Source: Sphingomonas sp. LY29 | GTDB lineage: Bacteria; Pseudomonadota; Alphaproteobacteria; Sphingomonadales; Sphingomonadaceae | DNA: 64,000 nucleotides | Direction: 5' to 3' | Assembly: GCF_035593985.1 (NCBI RefSeq) | Contig: NZ_CP141587.1 | Location: forward strand, 1,796,001 to 1,860,000 | Part shown: piece by piece, positions 20,105 through 29,900 of the stretch | Layout: every line of letters begins with the position of its first letter | Numbering within the stretch: position 1 is the stretch's first letter | Notes under the pieces: generated by a model | What the model saw: the letters and a program-made list of their open reading frames with translations, nothing else | Database searches by the model: none | What the model was told of the DNA's origin: nothing | Position numbers and translations under genes: made by a program

Positions 20105-20171
20105 GACGAACCGTGCCAAAATAGCGACGAACGGTTGACGACGAACCGTGCATTCCCGTAGACGAACCGAG
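20105..20171 (+). promoter_or_regulatory. Four GACGAAC direct repeats over the creD promoter
   Basis: GACGAAC occurs at 20105, 20126, 20140 and 20161. Copies 1, 3 and 4 share the longer GACGAACCG. The start-to-start spacings are 21, 14 and 21 nt. They overlap a possible promoter: TTGACG at 20135-20140 and, 17 nt on, GTAGAC at 20158-20163. Same-face direct repeats like this are typical of response-regulator binding sites. In enterobacteria creD is switched on by the CreB regulator at direct TTCAC repeats, so a comparable control is a reasonable inference, though the sequence motif differs. Confidence 0.65.
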
Positions 20172-20194
20172 TTCCAACCACGGGAGACGACGTC

Positions 20195-21586
20195 ATGTAT
20201 GCATCGGACGGGCAGAAAACCCCGGGCCGCAAACTGCTGTTTGCGGTCCTGATCGGATTGGCGCTCGCCATCCCGCTCTTCTCGGTTTGGCTGCTGATCT
20301 ACGACCGGCAGAACCAGTCGAACGAAGCGCGGCAATCGATTACCGAAGGATGGGGCGGGCCGCAGACGATCAGTGGGCCGGTGCTCGTCATTCCCTATCG
20401 GACCACCGCGCAGGAAAGCATCGGCGACGGGATCAACCGCGTGACGACCAGCCGCGAAGTGTGGCGCGAACTGACGCTGGAGCCTGAGGCCGCCGACATC
20501 GCGACCACGATCGAACCCGAGCTTCGCAAGCGATCGATCTACGAAGCGGTGGTCTATTCCGCCGGAGCCAAGGGCGCTGCGCGTTTCGCCTTTCCGCCCG
20601 ACCTCGCGCGTTTCGGCGTGGCGCCGGCGCAGATGGATCTGGCGCGCGCCAAATTGCGCTTCGGCCTCAGCGACCCTCGCGGGCTGGGCGCAAACCCCAA
20701 GGTGACGGTCGACCGGGTCGCGGCGCGGTTGCAGCCGGGCGGCGGAAGCGGTCCCGGACGCGGCTTCTTTGCCTTCGTCGATGCGACGCCTCTGATCGGG
20801 CGGCCGATGGCCGTCACCTTCGACTATGGCTTTCGCGGCAACAGCAGCCTCGGCCTCGCGCCGCACGCCGGTGACACCCATTGGGCAGTGAAGAGCAGCT
20901 GGGCCAGCCCGTCGTTCAAAGGCGACTTCCTGCCCGGCATCCGGCGCGTCGCCAAGGATGGCTTCGCTTCCGATTACCGCATCGGCAATCTCGCGCTGGG
21001 CCGTTCGCTGATCTCGACCGCCGACAAGGGACAAAGCAACATCACGGCGGGGCAGGGACTTCCAGAAGCGCCCGTGGCCGTCGACGGAGCGCGTCAGGTC
21101 GCTGAGGTCGCCTCGATCGAGCTGGTCCAGCCGGTCGACCTCTATTCGCGCATCGACCGGGCGACGAAGTACGGCTTCCTGTTCATCGGCTTTACCTTCG
21201 TCGCGCTGTTGATGTTCGACATCATCGGTGGCGTGCGCGTGACGGGGGTCGAATATCTGCTGATGGGGGCGGCGATCGTGCTGTTCTTCGTCCTCCTGCT
21301 CGCCTTTGCCGAGGTGATCGGGTTCACCGCCGCGTACATCGTCGCGTCGCTGGCGATCGCGGGATTGAACACGGCCTATTCGGCGGCCGTCCTGGGCAGT
21401 TGGAAACGCGGCTATGTGATCGGGGGGCTGCTCGTCGGTCTGTATGCCGTGCTCTACATCCTGCTCGGGCTTGAGGCGTTCTCGCTCCTGATCGGGTCGC
21501 TGCTTCTGTTCGCGGCCCTGGCGGCGGTGATGTACGCTACCCGCCGCATCGACTGGAGTGGCTCTTCGAAGGAAGTCGTCGCCTAG
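20195..21586 (+). CDS. creD: Cell envelope integrity protein CreD
   Basis: An inner-membrane protein of the CreD family with 463 residues. One N-terminal membrane helix (about 14-36) precedes a large periplasmic domain starting ERxxRRxEVxxxITxxWGxxQ-like (here ARQSITEGWGGPQTISGPVLVIPY, split as ITEGWGGPQ and GPVLVIPY). The C-terminal third has five or six helices, including YGFLFIGFTFVALLMFD and VEYLLMGAAIVLFFVLLLAF. CreD is tied to envelope stress and beta-lactam responses in some bacteria; its biochemical role is not settled. The ATG has GGGAG upstream. It stands alone behind the repeat-bearing promoter, with 44 bases to the next gene. Confidence 0.9.
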   Translation: MYASDGQKTPGRKLLFAVLIGLALAIPLFSVWLLIYDRQNQSNEARQSITEGWGGPQTISGPVLVIPYRTTAQESIGDGINRVTTSREVWRELTLEPEAADIATTIEPELRKRSIYEAVVYSAGAKGAARFAFPPDLARFGVAPAQMDLARAKLRFGLSDPRGLGANPKVTVDRVAARLQPGGGSGPGRGFFAFVDATPLIGRPMAVTFDYGFRGNSSLGLAPHAGDTHWAVKSSWASPSFKGDFLPGIRRVAKDGFASDYRIGNLALGRSLISTADKGQSNITAGQGLPEAPVAVDGARQVAEVASIELVQPVDLYSRIDRATKYGFLFIGFTFVALLMFDIIGGVRVTGVEYLLMGAAIVLFFVLLLAFAEVIGFTAAYIVASLAIAGLNTAYSAAVLGSWKRGYVIGGLLVGLYAVLYILLGLEAFSLLIGSLLLFAALAAVMYATRRIDWSGSSKEVVA

Positions 21587-21630
21587 GGGACTGGTCGAGG
21601 GGAGCGTCGCCAGCTAAGGCCGCTCCCCTC

Positions 21631-22491
21631 ATGACCGACAACACACCCCCCAAGCGGATTTTCCCGACCTCGAAGGTCGATGCCGCCGCCGCCAAGCATG
21701 TTCCTTCGTCGCCGCAGACCGAAAGCGCCGCCTACAAGCTGGCGTTTCAGGACAACGACTTCCTCTTGCGCGAAGATCTGCGCGCCGTTCGTTTCCAGCT
21801 TGAGCTGCTGAAGCCCGAATTGCTGATGAACGAGGCCGACATCGCCTCGACCTTCGTCTTCTACGGATCGGCGCGCGTGCCGGAGCCTTCCAAGGCCAAG
21901 GCGCTGCTCGATGCAGCGAAATCCGACTGGGACCGCACCGTCGCGACGCGGCTGGTCGAAAAGTCGCATTATTACGACGAGGCCAAGAAGCTGGCTGGAA
22001 TGGTCAGCCGCTTTCCGGTCGACGACGATGGCCAGCGTCATTTCGTCGTCTGCTCCGGAGGCGGTCCGTCGTTCATGGAAGCCGCCAACCGCGGCGCGAC
22101 CGAGGCCGGGCAGGAGTCGATCGGGCTCAATATTGTGTTGCCGCACGAACAGCTGCCCAACACCTACGTTACCCCCGATCTCAGCTTCCAGTTCCATTAT
22201 TTCGCGCTTCGCAAGATGCACTTCCTGCTTCGTGCGCGTGCGGTCGCGGTATTCCCGGGCGGGTTCGGCACCTTCGATGAAATGTTCGAGCTGCTGACCC
22301 TGATCCAGACCGGAAAGGTTCGCCCGCTTCCGATCCTGCTGTTCGGCAAGGAATTCTGGAACCGCGTCGTCGACTTCCACGCGCTGGCCGAGGAAGGCGT
22401 GATCTCGCTTCACGACCTCGACCTCATCACATGGTGCGAAACCGCCGACGAAGCGTGGGACGCGGTCCGCGCCCACTACGAACTCACCTGA
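21631..22491 (+). CDS. LOG family / TIGR00730 Rossmann-fold protein
   Basis: A 286-residue protein with the lysine-decarboxylase-like LOG fold. The signature PGGFGTFDEMFELLTLIQTG is present, along with VCSGGGPSFMEAANRGA and the Arg-containing FALRKMHFLLRARA. LOG proteins release free bases from nucleoside monophosphates (cytokinin-activating type) or bind nucleotides. This longer version has about 100 extra N-terminal residues, and its substrate is not known. An in-frame stop directly abuts the stop of the convergent DUF1801 gene (22491/22492). Confidence 0.85.
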   Translation: MTDNTPPKRIFPTSKVDAAAAKHVPSSPQTESAAYKLAFQDNDFLLREDLRAVRFQLELLKPELLMNEADIASTFVFYGSARVPEPSKAKALLDAAKSDWDRTVATRLVEKSHYYDEAKKLAGMVSRFPVDDDGQRHFVVCSGGGPSFMEAANRGATEAGQESIGLNIVLPHEQLPNTYVTPDLSFQFHYFALRKMHFLLRARAVAVFPGGFGTFDEMFELLTLIQTGKVRPLPILLFGKEFWNRVVDFHALAEEGVISLHDLDLITWCETADEAWDAVRAHYELT

Positions 22492-22938
22492 TCAGCGGGC
22501 CCTTGCCGCCTCGGCGATCGCGACGAACTGCTGCGGTGTAGCCGATGCGATCTCCTCGTTGATCGCGTCGAGCGGGAGGTCGTCGGCGCGTTTGAAGCGC
22601 AGGCACGACTTGCCCATGTCGAGCTTCTTTCCCGCGTCGGCCGCGACCACTTTCAGGCGTTCGGTCCGCTCGGCGCTCGAATAGGCGCAGTTGAGGTACA
22701 GGCTGTTGGCGTTCTTCTGCGCGGCGAGTGCGACATAAGCGAGCGGCTGGCCGTTGTAGGTCGGGCCGGAGACGGCGAGTGGCACGTCCCAGCAGATCAT
22801 TCCCCACGCCATGCGCTCGTCATAGCCGGGCGGGATGGCATCGTTGACGAGGGCGCGAACGCGCTCGATCTCGACGCGGCGATCCGGGTCCAGTTCGGCA
22901 AGATAGTCGGCGACGGTGGCCGCTTTTGAGCTGACCAC
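22492..22938 (-). CDS. DUF1801 domain protein
   Basis: A 148-residue cytoplasmic protein of the DUF1801 group (YdhG/CyaY-like fold). It reads VADYLAELDPDRRVEIERVR, then the typical PGYDERMAWGMICWDVPL, YVALAAQKNANSLYLNC and MGKSCLRFKRADDLP. The molecular function is not established for the family. It ends at the base next to the LOG gene and begins 12 nt after the end of the cytochrome c gene, so it may be read together with that gene. Confidence 0.8.
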   Translation of the reverse strand: MVSSKAATVADYLAELDPDRRVEIERVRALVNDAIPPGYDERMAWGMICWDVPLAVSGPTYNGQPLAYVALAAQKNANSLYLNCAYSSAERTERLKVVAADAGKKLDMGKSCLRFKRADDLPLDAINEEIASATPQQFVAIAEAARAR

Positions 22939-22950
22939 CGCGCCAGTCCC

Positions 22951-23649
22951 TTATTGGCTGATCGGAGCGGCGTCGCCGCCGGTGCTCTTCTCGCCGCCCT
23001 TGGCCGCCTGCATATCGTTCAGGACCGGCTGGTCGGGAGCTTTTGCGGCACCAGCATCTTCGGCTTCCGCAGCGGCCTTGTCGCCCGCGGCCGGATCGGC
23101 GGCACCCGCGGGCGCACCTTCAGGCGGCGCGGCCGGAAGCGGCAGCGGCGACGGGCTCTTGCTGTTCAGGAAGGCAATGACGTTGGCGCGCTCTTCCGGG
23201 TTCGACAGGCCGGCAAAGGTCATCTTGGTGCCCGGCGCATATTTCTTCGGGCTGGCGAGCCATTCGCTCATCGAGGTCCAGTCCCAGGTGCCCGGGACGC
23301 CCTTCAGCGCGGGCGAATAGGCGAAGCCCGGGACGTGGCCGTGCGGCTTGCCCAAGGTCGCCCACAGGTTCGGGCCAAGGCCGTTGGCGCCGCCCTGGTC
23401 GACGGTGTGGCAGGCGGTGCACTTCTTGAACACCTGCTCGCCTTTCGCGACGTCGGCGGTGGCAAGGTAGAATTCGATCGGCTTGGCGGCTTCGCCGCTC
23501 GCGCCTTCCTCGACCACGCCTTCAATCGGGTAGCCCATCTCCTCGGGCCGCTCGCCCTTGAACGATTCGCCCGCCACGATCGACGATCCCAGGGCGACGA
23601 TTCCGGCAAACAGGACCCAGCCGGCAATAGTATTGTTGCGATCGTCCAT
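22951..23649 (-). CDS. Membrane-anchored c-type cytochrome
   Basis: A 232-residue cytochrome c of the CycM/c552 kind, carrying electrons in the periplasm, probably towards a terminal oxidase. An N-terminal membrane anchor (about 8-27) is followed by the class I cytochrome domain: heme site CTACH (Cys77, Cys80, His81), NGLGPNLWATLGKPHG, and the axial Met143 in GTKMTFAGL. The last 65 residues are a low-complexity Ala/Pro/Gly tail. The ATG at 23649 is chosen over 23667 because MDDRNNTIAGW matches the family start. DUF1801 follows 12 nt downstream. Confidence 0.9.
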   Translation of the reverse strand: MDDRNNTIAGWVLFAGIVALGSSIVAGESFKGERPEEMGYPIEGVVEEGASGEAAKPIEFYLATADVAKGEQVFKKCTACHTVDQGGANGLGPNLWATLGKPHGHVPGFAYSPALKGVPGTWDWTSMSEWLASPKKYAPGTKMTFAGLSNPEERANVIAFLNSKSPSPLPLPAAPPEGAPAGAADPAAGDKAAAEAEDAGAAKAPDQPVLNDMQAAKGGEKSTGGDAAPISQ

Positions 23650-23722
23650 GAAACCCCGTGCGGTCACGCCGCTGGCTTAAAGTGAAAGTTGCTTGCGCCT
23701 TTACGGCGGCAAAGGCGTCACT

Positions 23723-24577
23723 TCAAGCGTCCAGCCACCACGCAAGCAGCGTATGCGCGATTGCCGCCGGCGGCGGGGGCAGGAAGGCCGGATCGGGCGC
23801 CCCGCTCAGCGCCGCTTCGACCTCTTCGCGCGTGAACCAGCGAGCGTCGTCCAGTTCGTTCGTGTCGATCGTCAGCAGGTCGTCGTCGGCGATGCCATGA
23901 GCGCCGATCATCAGCGACGAGGGGAAAGGCCAGGGCTGGCTGGCGACATAGGTCACTTCGCGCACTGCGATGCCCGCTTCTTCCTTCAGTTCGCGCGCGA
24001 CGGCGGCCTCGATCGTCTCGCCCGGTTCCACGAAGCCCGCCAGCGCCGAATAACGTCCGGGCGGGTAGGACGGCTGGCGTCCGAGCAGCAGGCAATCCCC
24101 ATGGCTTGCCAGCATGATCACCACCGGGTCGACGCGCGGATAATGTTCGGCGCCGCAAGCGGGACAGGCGCGCGACCAGCCGCCGCGGTTGGGCGCGGTG
24201 GCCGAACCACAGACCGAGCAATGGCCGTGACGACGATGCCAGTTGGCGAGGCTGAGGGCCGCGGCAAAGGTCGGCGCATCGTCTGCGTGGAGTAGCGACA
24301 GCAATCCGAAATGCGACCGCGCATGCTCGGCAACCTCGAGCGGCGGCAGGGTCGAGAAGCGCGGCGCGACACCGTCGAGCCCGAGGAAGAGTGGCGCTTG
24401 GCCCCCGAATGGCTCCCAACGCAGAGAGCCCTTGTCGTCGAGGCTGGGGGCACCATCGGTCCAGTGGAGGCAGCGGGCATCGCTTCGCCGGGCAAGCGCC
24501 CGGATTGCGTCGGGATCGCCGCGAAGATGGTCGGCGCGATCAAGCCCGGGGCCGGCAAAGAAAGGATCAGGCCGCAT
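23723..24577 (-). CDS. nudC: NAD(+) diphosphatase NudC
   Basis: NudC cleaves NADH/NAD to NMN and AMP, and also removes NAD caps from RNA. It has 284 residues. A zinc ribbon is formed by Cys120, Cys123, Cys138 and Cys141. The Nudix box is at 181-203 (GFVEPGETIEAAVARELKEE followed by AGI). The NudC-specific SQPWPFPSSLM follows at 213-223. The start overlaps the mutY 3' end by 11 bases, so both belong to one minus-strand transcript. Confidence 0.95.
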   Translation of the reverse strand: MRPDPFFAGPGLDRADHLRGDPDAIRALARRSDARCLHWTDGAPSLDDKGSLRWEPFGGQAPLFLGLDGVAPRFSTLPPLEVAEHARSHFGLLSLLHADDAPTFAAALSLANWHRRHGHCSVCGSATAPNRGGWSRACPACGAEHYPRVDPVVIMLASHGDCLLLGRQPSYPPGRYSALAGFVEPGETIEAAVARELKEEAGIAVREVTYVASQPWPFPSSLMIGAHGIADDDLLTIDTNELDDARWFTREEVEAALSGAPDPAFLPPPPAAIAHTLLAWWLDA

Positions 24578-25589
24578 CGGCGTTACGCCCCCCGATCACT
24601 GCCGCCACCGCTCGCGCGTATAGCGTCGGCAGCCCTGCGTCGGAAATCCGGTCGAGCGGGTGCCACCACCCTTCGCCGTGCGGCTCGGACTTCTCGACGA
24701 GGTGAAGGTCGAGCGTGAAGTGGGTGAAGCCATGCGCGACGCTGGCAAGCGCCGAATCGACGGGCTCTTCCTCCTGCCACTCCGGCCCCGGAAGCGCCGC
24801 CATCCCGCCCAGCATCCCCCGATCTGGGCGTCGGACGAGCCACAACTCGCCGTCACGCTCGGTCCACCAGGCGACCCCATGCTTGTGCGGTCGTGCCTTT
24901 CTGACCTTCGGCGCCGGAAAGGCTTCCGGATCGCCGCTCGCGAAGGCGAGGCAATCGTCATGGAGTGGGCAGGCGAGGCACGCCGGCGCTTTCGGCCGGC
25001 AGATCGTGGCGCCAAGGTCCATCATCGCCTGCGCGAAGTCGCCAGGACGATCGGCGGGGGTCATTGCGTCGGCAAGCCGGCGGATCTCCGGCCTGATCTC
25101 GGCGATCGGTCGGTCGAGGCCGTGGAGCCGCGCGACCACTCGCTCGACATTGGTGTCGACCACCACCGCGCGCTCCCCGAACGCGATCGCGGCGACTGCG
25201 GCGGCGGTGTAGGCGCCAAGTCCGGGCAGTTCGCGAAGCTCTGCTTCGGACGTTGGAAACCCGCCGCGCGCGGTCACTTCGCGGGCGCAGGCGATCAGGT
25301 TGCGGGCGCGGGCATAATATCCAAGACCGGCCCACTCGCCGAGCACTTCGGCGTCGTCGGCCGCCGCGAGGTCTTCGCTCGTCGGCCAGCGATCGAGGAA
25401 GCGCTCGAAGCGTGGTCGGACCGTGGCGACCGTGGTCTGCTGGAGCATCACCTCCGACAGCCACACGCGATAGGGATCGGGCGGCGGCGAACCGGGCGGG
25501 CTTCGCCACGGCAATTCGCGGGCGTGGGCGTCATAATGGGCGAGCAGCCGGGACGCGGGAGACGATACGCTTTGCGCACTGGCGAGCAT
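24567..25589 (-). CDS. mutY: A/G-specific adenine glycosylase MutY
   Basis: MutY removes adenine mispaired with 8-oxoguanine. It has 340 residues. Visible features are the catalytic Glu46 in WLSEVMLQQT, the HhH motif LPGLGAYTAAAVAAIAFG, Asp145 in VVVDTNVERVV, the 4Fe-4S Cys set Cys197-x6-Cys204-x2-Cys207-x5-Cys213, and a C-terminal MutT-like domain. The ATG at 25589 was chosen; the longer open frame to 25889 runs antisense to the DUF721 gene. The DUF721 gene starts divergently within 30 bases, so the two share a very short promoter region. Confidence 0.96.
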   Translation of the reverse strand: MLASAQSVSSPASRLLAHYDAHARELPWRSPPGSPPPDPYRVWLSEVMLQQTTVATVRPRFERFLDRWPTSEDLAAADDAEVLGEWAGLGYYARARNLIACAREVTARGGFPTSEAELRELPGLGAYTAAAVAAIAFGERAVVVDTNVERVVARLHGLDRPIAEIRPEIRRLADAMTPADRPGDFAQAMMDLGATICRPKAPACLACPLHDDCLAFASGDPEAFPAPKVRKARPHKHGVAWWTERDGELWLVRRPDRGMLGGMAALPGPEWQEEEPVDSALASVAHGFTHFTLDLHLVEKSEPHGEGWWHPLDRISDAGLPTLYARAVAAVIGGRNADAA

Positions 25590-25616
25590 GGCAAGCCTAT
25601 GGCATGGTCCGCCGCG

Positions 25617-26174
25617 ATGGCGAAGTCCCCGCGTACCCCCAAGGCCGAAGACGCCCCGCGCCGCGGCCATGCGCGCGCGGCGGGCGACCTTGTGCACGAC
25701 ATTGCCGGATCGACCTTCAAGCGCTTCGGTTTCGTCCAAGGCGCGGTGGTCAGCCGCTGGGCGGAGATCGTCGGCGAACGCTACGCCAAGGTCTCCACGC
25801 CCGAATCGATCCGTTTCCCCGGCGGCGCCAAGTCGGGCGGAACGTTGACCCTGTTCGTCGAGGGCGCGCATGCCCCGCTGATCCAGCATCTGGCGCCGAT
25901 GATCGCCGAGCGGGTCAATCGCTTCTTCGGTTACGAAGCCATCGCCAAGATCGCTTTTCGCCAGGGCCGCGCCCCGCGCCCGGCGCCGTCGCCGGTGCGG
26001 CCGACACCCGCGCCGATCCCCGCCGCGCTGGGAGAAGGGCTACGCGAGATTGCCGATCCCGAGCTTCGCGCCTGCCTCGAATCGCTTGCCTCCAGCCTTG
26101 CCGGATCGACCGGTAAGCCGGTGGTCGAAAAACTCGTCCCCATTATCCTGACTTCCATCACCCGGAGCGAATGA
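25617..26174 (+). CDS. DUF721 domain protein
   Basis: A 185-residue protein with the DUF721 (DciA-like) domain: WAEIVGERYAKVSTPESIRF, GGTLTLFVEGAHAPLIQH and NRFFGYEAIAKIAFRQG. In other bacteria DciA loads the DnaB helicase; whether this alphaproteobacterial relative does so is inference. A Pro-rich linker near 125-140 precedes a C-terminal helix. An in-frame ATG at 25599 would add six residues; neither has a clear ribosome binding site. It ends with an ATGA overlap with the DsbA-like gene and sits in the order mutY-DUF721-dsbA-smc. Confidence 0.82.
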   Translation: MAKSPRTPKAEDAPRRGHARAAGDLVHDIAGSTFKRFGFVQGAVVSRWAEIVGERYAKVSTPESIRFPGGAKSGGTLTLFVEGAHAPLIQHLAPMIAERVNRFFGYEAIAKIAFRQGRAPRPAPSPVRPTPAPIPAALGEGLREIADPELRACLESLASSLAGSTGKPVVEKLVPIILTSITRSE

Positions 26175-26935
26175 ACGACATGAAGACTGCTGCCATCATC
26201 CTTGCCGCCTCGACCGCGCTGATCGCGACCGCCTGTAACAGCGAGCAGACGGCCAACAATGTCGCGGCGCCCGAAGTCACCGCAGCGCCGGTCCCGGCGC
26301 CCAACAACGGCGACTGGTCGACCGTCGTCGCCAAGACGCCCGAGGGCGGCTTCGCGATGGGCAACCCGCAGGCGCAGGTGAAGCTGGTCGAATTTGCATC
26401 GATGACCTGCTCGCACTGCGCCGAGTTTGAGGAGCAGGGCGTCAAGCCGCTGATCGACAATTACGTCAAGAAGGGCCTCGTCAGCTACGAGCTTCGCAAC
26501 TACGTCCGCGACCCGTTCGACATGACCGCGTCGCTGCTGGCGCGCTGCAGCGGCGAGGCCGGTTTCTTCGGCCTCACGCGCAACCTGTTCGCCGACCAGG
26601 CCGACTGGATCCAGAAGATCCAGACCGCCGACCCCGCGCGCCTGCAAGCGCTCCAGTCGATGCCGCCGGCACAGCAATTCTCCACCATCGCCGACCTTGG
26701 CGGGCTGAAGCAGTACGCTTCGATGCGCGGCGTCCCGCGCGCCAAGGCCGACCAGTGCCTGGGCAACGAGGCAGAAGTGAACCGGCTGGTCCAGATGAAC
26801 AGCGACGCCACCTCGCAGTACAACATTCCGGGCACGCCGACCTTCCTGATCGGCGGCGAAGTCGTCGAAATCCAGGCGGGCACCCCGACCTGGACCCAGG
26901 TCGAGAACGCCATCAAGACCGCGCTGGCCGGGTAA
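26171..26935 (+). CDS. DsbA family thiol oxidoreductase, predicted lipoprotein
   Basis: A 254-residue periplasmic thioredoxin-fold protein. A signal peptide with a lipobox-like IATAC (Cys22) and a low-complexity linker precede the DsbA-like domain (about 48-254). The active site is CSHC (80-83) in EFASMTCSHCAEFEE. The cis-Pro loop is IPGTPTFLIGG. A longer helical insert lies between, as in DsbA. It probably oxidises or isomerises thiols in exported proteins; DsbB, encoded at 40627-41118, would be the natural partner. It overlaps DUF721 by four bases and precedes smc by 27 bases. Confidence 0.88.
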   Translation: MNDMKTAAIILAASTALIATACNSEQTANNVAAPEVTAAPVPAPNNGDWSTVVAKTPEGGFAMGNPQAQVKLVEFASMTCSHCAEFEEQGVKPLIDNYVKKGLVSYELRNYVRDPFDMTASLLARCSGEAGFFGLTRNLFADQADWIQKIQTADPARLQALQSMPPAQQFSTIADLGGLKQYASMRGVPRAKADQCLGNEAEVNRLVQMNSDATSQYNIPGTPTFLIGGEVVEIQAGTPTWTQVENAIKTALAG

Positions 26936-26962
26936 GGCCGCAATACCGGGGGGTTCGACAGG

Positions 26963-29900
26963 TTGCGCTTTCGAAGGCTGAAACTCAGCGGCTTCAAGAG
27001 CTTCGTCGAGCCCGCCGAACTGCGCATCGAACCGGGGCTGACCGGCGTGGTCGGCCCCAATGGGTGCGGCAAATCCAACCTGCTTGAGGCCATCCGCTGG
27101 GTGATGGGCGAGGCGAGCGCCAAGTCGCTTCGCGGTGGCGGGATGGAAGACGTCATCTTCGCCGGCACCGCGACCCGCTCGGCGCGCGACTTCGCCGAGG
27201 TGTCGCTGCTGATCGAGCAGCCCGGCGACGGCGAAAGCGAAGTCACCCGCCGGATCGAGCGGGGGGCGGGTTCGGCCTATCGTATCGACGGCCGCGATGT
27301 CCGGCAGAAGGACGTGTCGCTGCTGTTCGCCGATGCCGCCACTGGCGCGCATTCGCCGGCGCTGGTCAGCCAGGGGCGGATCGGCGCGGTGATCGCCGCC
27401 AAGCCGGTCGAACGCCGCCAGATGCTCGAGGAAGCGGCGGGCATTTCCGGCCTTCACGCCCGGCGCAAGGACGCCGAGTCCAAGCTGCGCGCGACCGAAG
27501 CGAACCTCCAACGGCTCGACGAATTGTTGTCCGACCAGGAAGCCCGCGCCGCCTCGCTGCGACGACAGGCGCGTGCGGCCGAGCGCTATCGCTCACTGAC
27601 CGACAAGATCCGCCTGTCCGAGGGCAAATTGATTTTTGCGCGCTGGGCCGAATCCGACCGCGCGGCGGTCGCGGCTGGGAACGAGGCGAAGGCCGCGGAA
27701 GGCGACGTGACGCGCCTGGGCGACGCAAGCCAAGTCGCGCAACGGTTGCAGGAAACGGCGGCGACGGTGCTCGGGCAGCGTCGCGATGCAGCGGTCGCGG
27801 CGCGCGATTCGGGCCGCAACCTCGCCCACCAACTCGCCACGGCCCGCGCGCGCCGCGACACGGTCGTTCGACGCCTTGCCGAACTGGAGCGACTGGCGGG
27901 GTCGCTCGCCACCGACACCGCGCGCGAACAGGCGCTCAAGGCCGACGCCGCGCGCGCGGTCGCCGCGCTCGATGCCGAGCAGGAAGCGATCGATGCGCGG
28001 CTCTCAGATGCCGAGACGATCGCTGCGCGGATTGCGGGCGAACTCAACCAGGCCGAAGCGGCCTCGCGGGAAGCCGAGGCTGCGCTTGCCGAGCTGCTCG
28101 CGAAGCAGGCCGCGATGCGCGCCGAACGACGCGTGGCCGAGGCCGCGGTCGAGGCGGCGCAGAGCCAGGCGCGGCGAGTGGGGGCCGATCAGGCGAGGCT
28201 GGCCGAGCAAAGGGCAAACCTTGGCGACGGAGCCGACGAGCGCGCGTCGATCGAGGACGCGGAACGGCGGCTGTCCGCTGCCTCCGACGCCCTGGCAAAG
28301 GCCGAGGCGGCCCTCGACCAAGCCGAACGCGGACGCGCCGCGGGTGCTGAGGCACGCGATCAGGCCGAGAGCCGCCTGGCTGCCGCTCGGGCCGCGCAAA
28401 GCGCCGCCGCTGCTGAGCGGAGCGCCTTGGCGCGCGCGCTGAACCTAGGGCGCGGGGCCGCGCTGGCCGAACTCCGCGCCGACCCGGGATATGAGCGCGC
28501 GCTGGCGGCGGCGCTGGGCGACGATATCGAGGCCGCCCTTGGCGACGAGGGGCCGCGCCGCTGGCAGGGGAGCGATCCGCTTCCCGGCGATCCGGCGCTC
28601 GTGGGCGGGCTCGAACCGTTGATCGATCATGTCGCCGCGCCGCCGCAGCTTCGCCGGAGGCTCTCGCAGGTCGGCGTCGCCAATACCGACGATGGCCAGA
28701 CGCTGGCAGTCGGGCAGCGGCTGGTGACGCGCGACGGCGTAGTCCGCCGCTGGGATGGCTTCGTCAGCGTCGGCGTGGGGGCCGCGGCGGCGGAACGGCT
28801 GCTGCGCGTCAACCGGTTGGCGCAACTCGACGACCAGATGCCCGCGCTCGACGCCGACGTCGCGGATGCGATCGCCGCGCGCGATGCGGCGGCGGCGGCG
28901 GTCGAAGAGCAACGACGTGCAGGCGAAGAGGCACGAGCCGCCGCCGCCTCGGCCGAACGGGAAATCCGCGACGCCAACCGGGCTAGCGATTCGGCGACGA
29001 CCGCGCTCGAACGGCTGGATGGGCAGCGGTCGGCCATCGACGAACGGCTGGCGGATCTTGCGCCTCTGGCCGAAGCTTCTCTGCAGGCGCGCGACGCGGC
29101 CGCCGCCGCGCTTGCCGCACTGCCCGATCCGGACACGATCCAGGCCGACGTCGATCGCGCTCGCCAGACGGCATCGAACGCAGGCGAGACCGTCGCGGAC
29201 TGCCGCGCGCGTTCGGCGACGCGGGCGCGCGAGACCTCGGCGGACCGCGAACGCCATGCGGCGGCGGGACGCGAAAAGGGCGAGTGGCGCTCGCGCGGGC
29301 TTCAGGCCGAACAGCGGCTGGCGGAGACGTCGGGACGCGCGATGGCGCTGGAGGAAGAGCAAGAGGAGCTTGTCGACCAGCCCGCCGCGCAGGCCGTCGA
29401 GATCGAACGGCTCGAGCAGGAGAGCGCCGCGAGCGAGGCGGCGATCCGCGAAGCGGCGGAGGCCGAGCGCGACGCGCAGGAGGCGGTCGCGGTGGCGGGA
29501 AGGGCGCTTGCCGATGCGGCGGAAGCGTTCGCCGCAGCGCGCGAGGCAAGGGCAGGCGCGGTCGCGCGGGCCGAAGCGCAAATCGGACGGCGCGAGGAAT
29601 ATGCGCGCATCTGCGGCGAACGGTTCGAATGCCCGCCGCCGTTGCTTCCCGAACGGCTGGGCTTCGATTCGGCCTCGCTTGGCGACCCCGATGCCGAAAA
29701 GGAATTGCTCGACCGCCTAACGGCCGAGCGGGAGCGCATCGGCCCGGTCAATCTCGTGGCTGATCAGGAACTGGCCGAGCTCGACAGCAGCCGCGAGTCG
29801 AACGTCGCCGAAAAGGAGGAGCTGGCGCAAGCGATCCTGCGGCTGCGCGGATCGATCGGCAGCCTCAATCGCGAAGGACGCGTCCGTCTGCTCGCCGCGT

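Noticed and set aside
24660..25616. N-terminal extension of the DUF721 gene over mutY
   Set aside because: It is antisense to MutY, which has all catalytic and iron-sulfur residues. The DUF721 match starts only after 25617.
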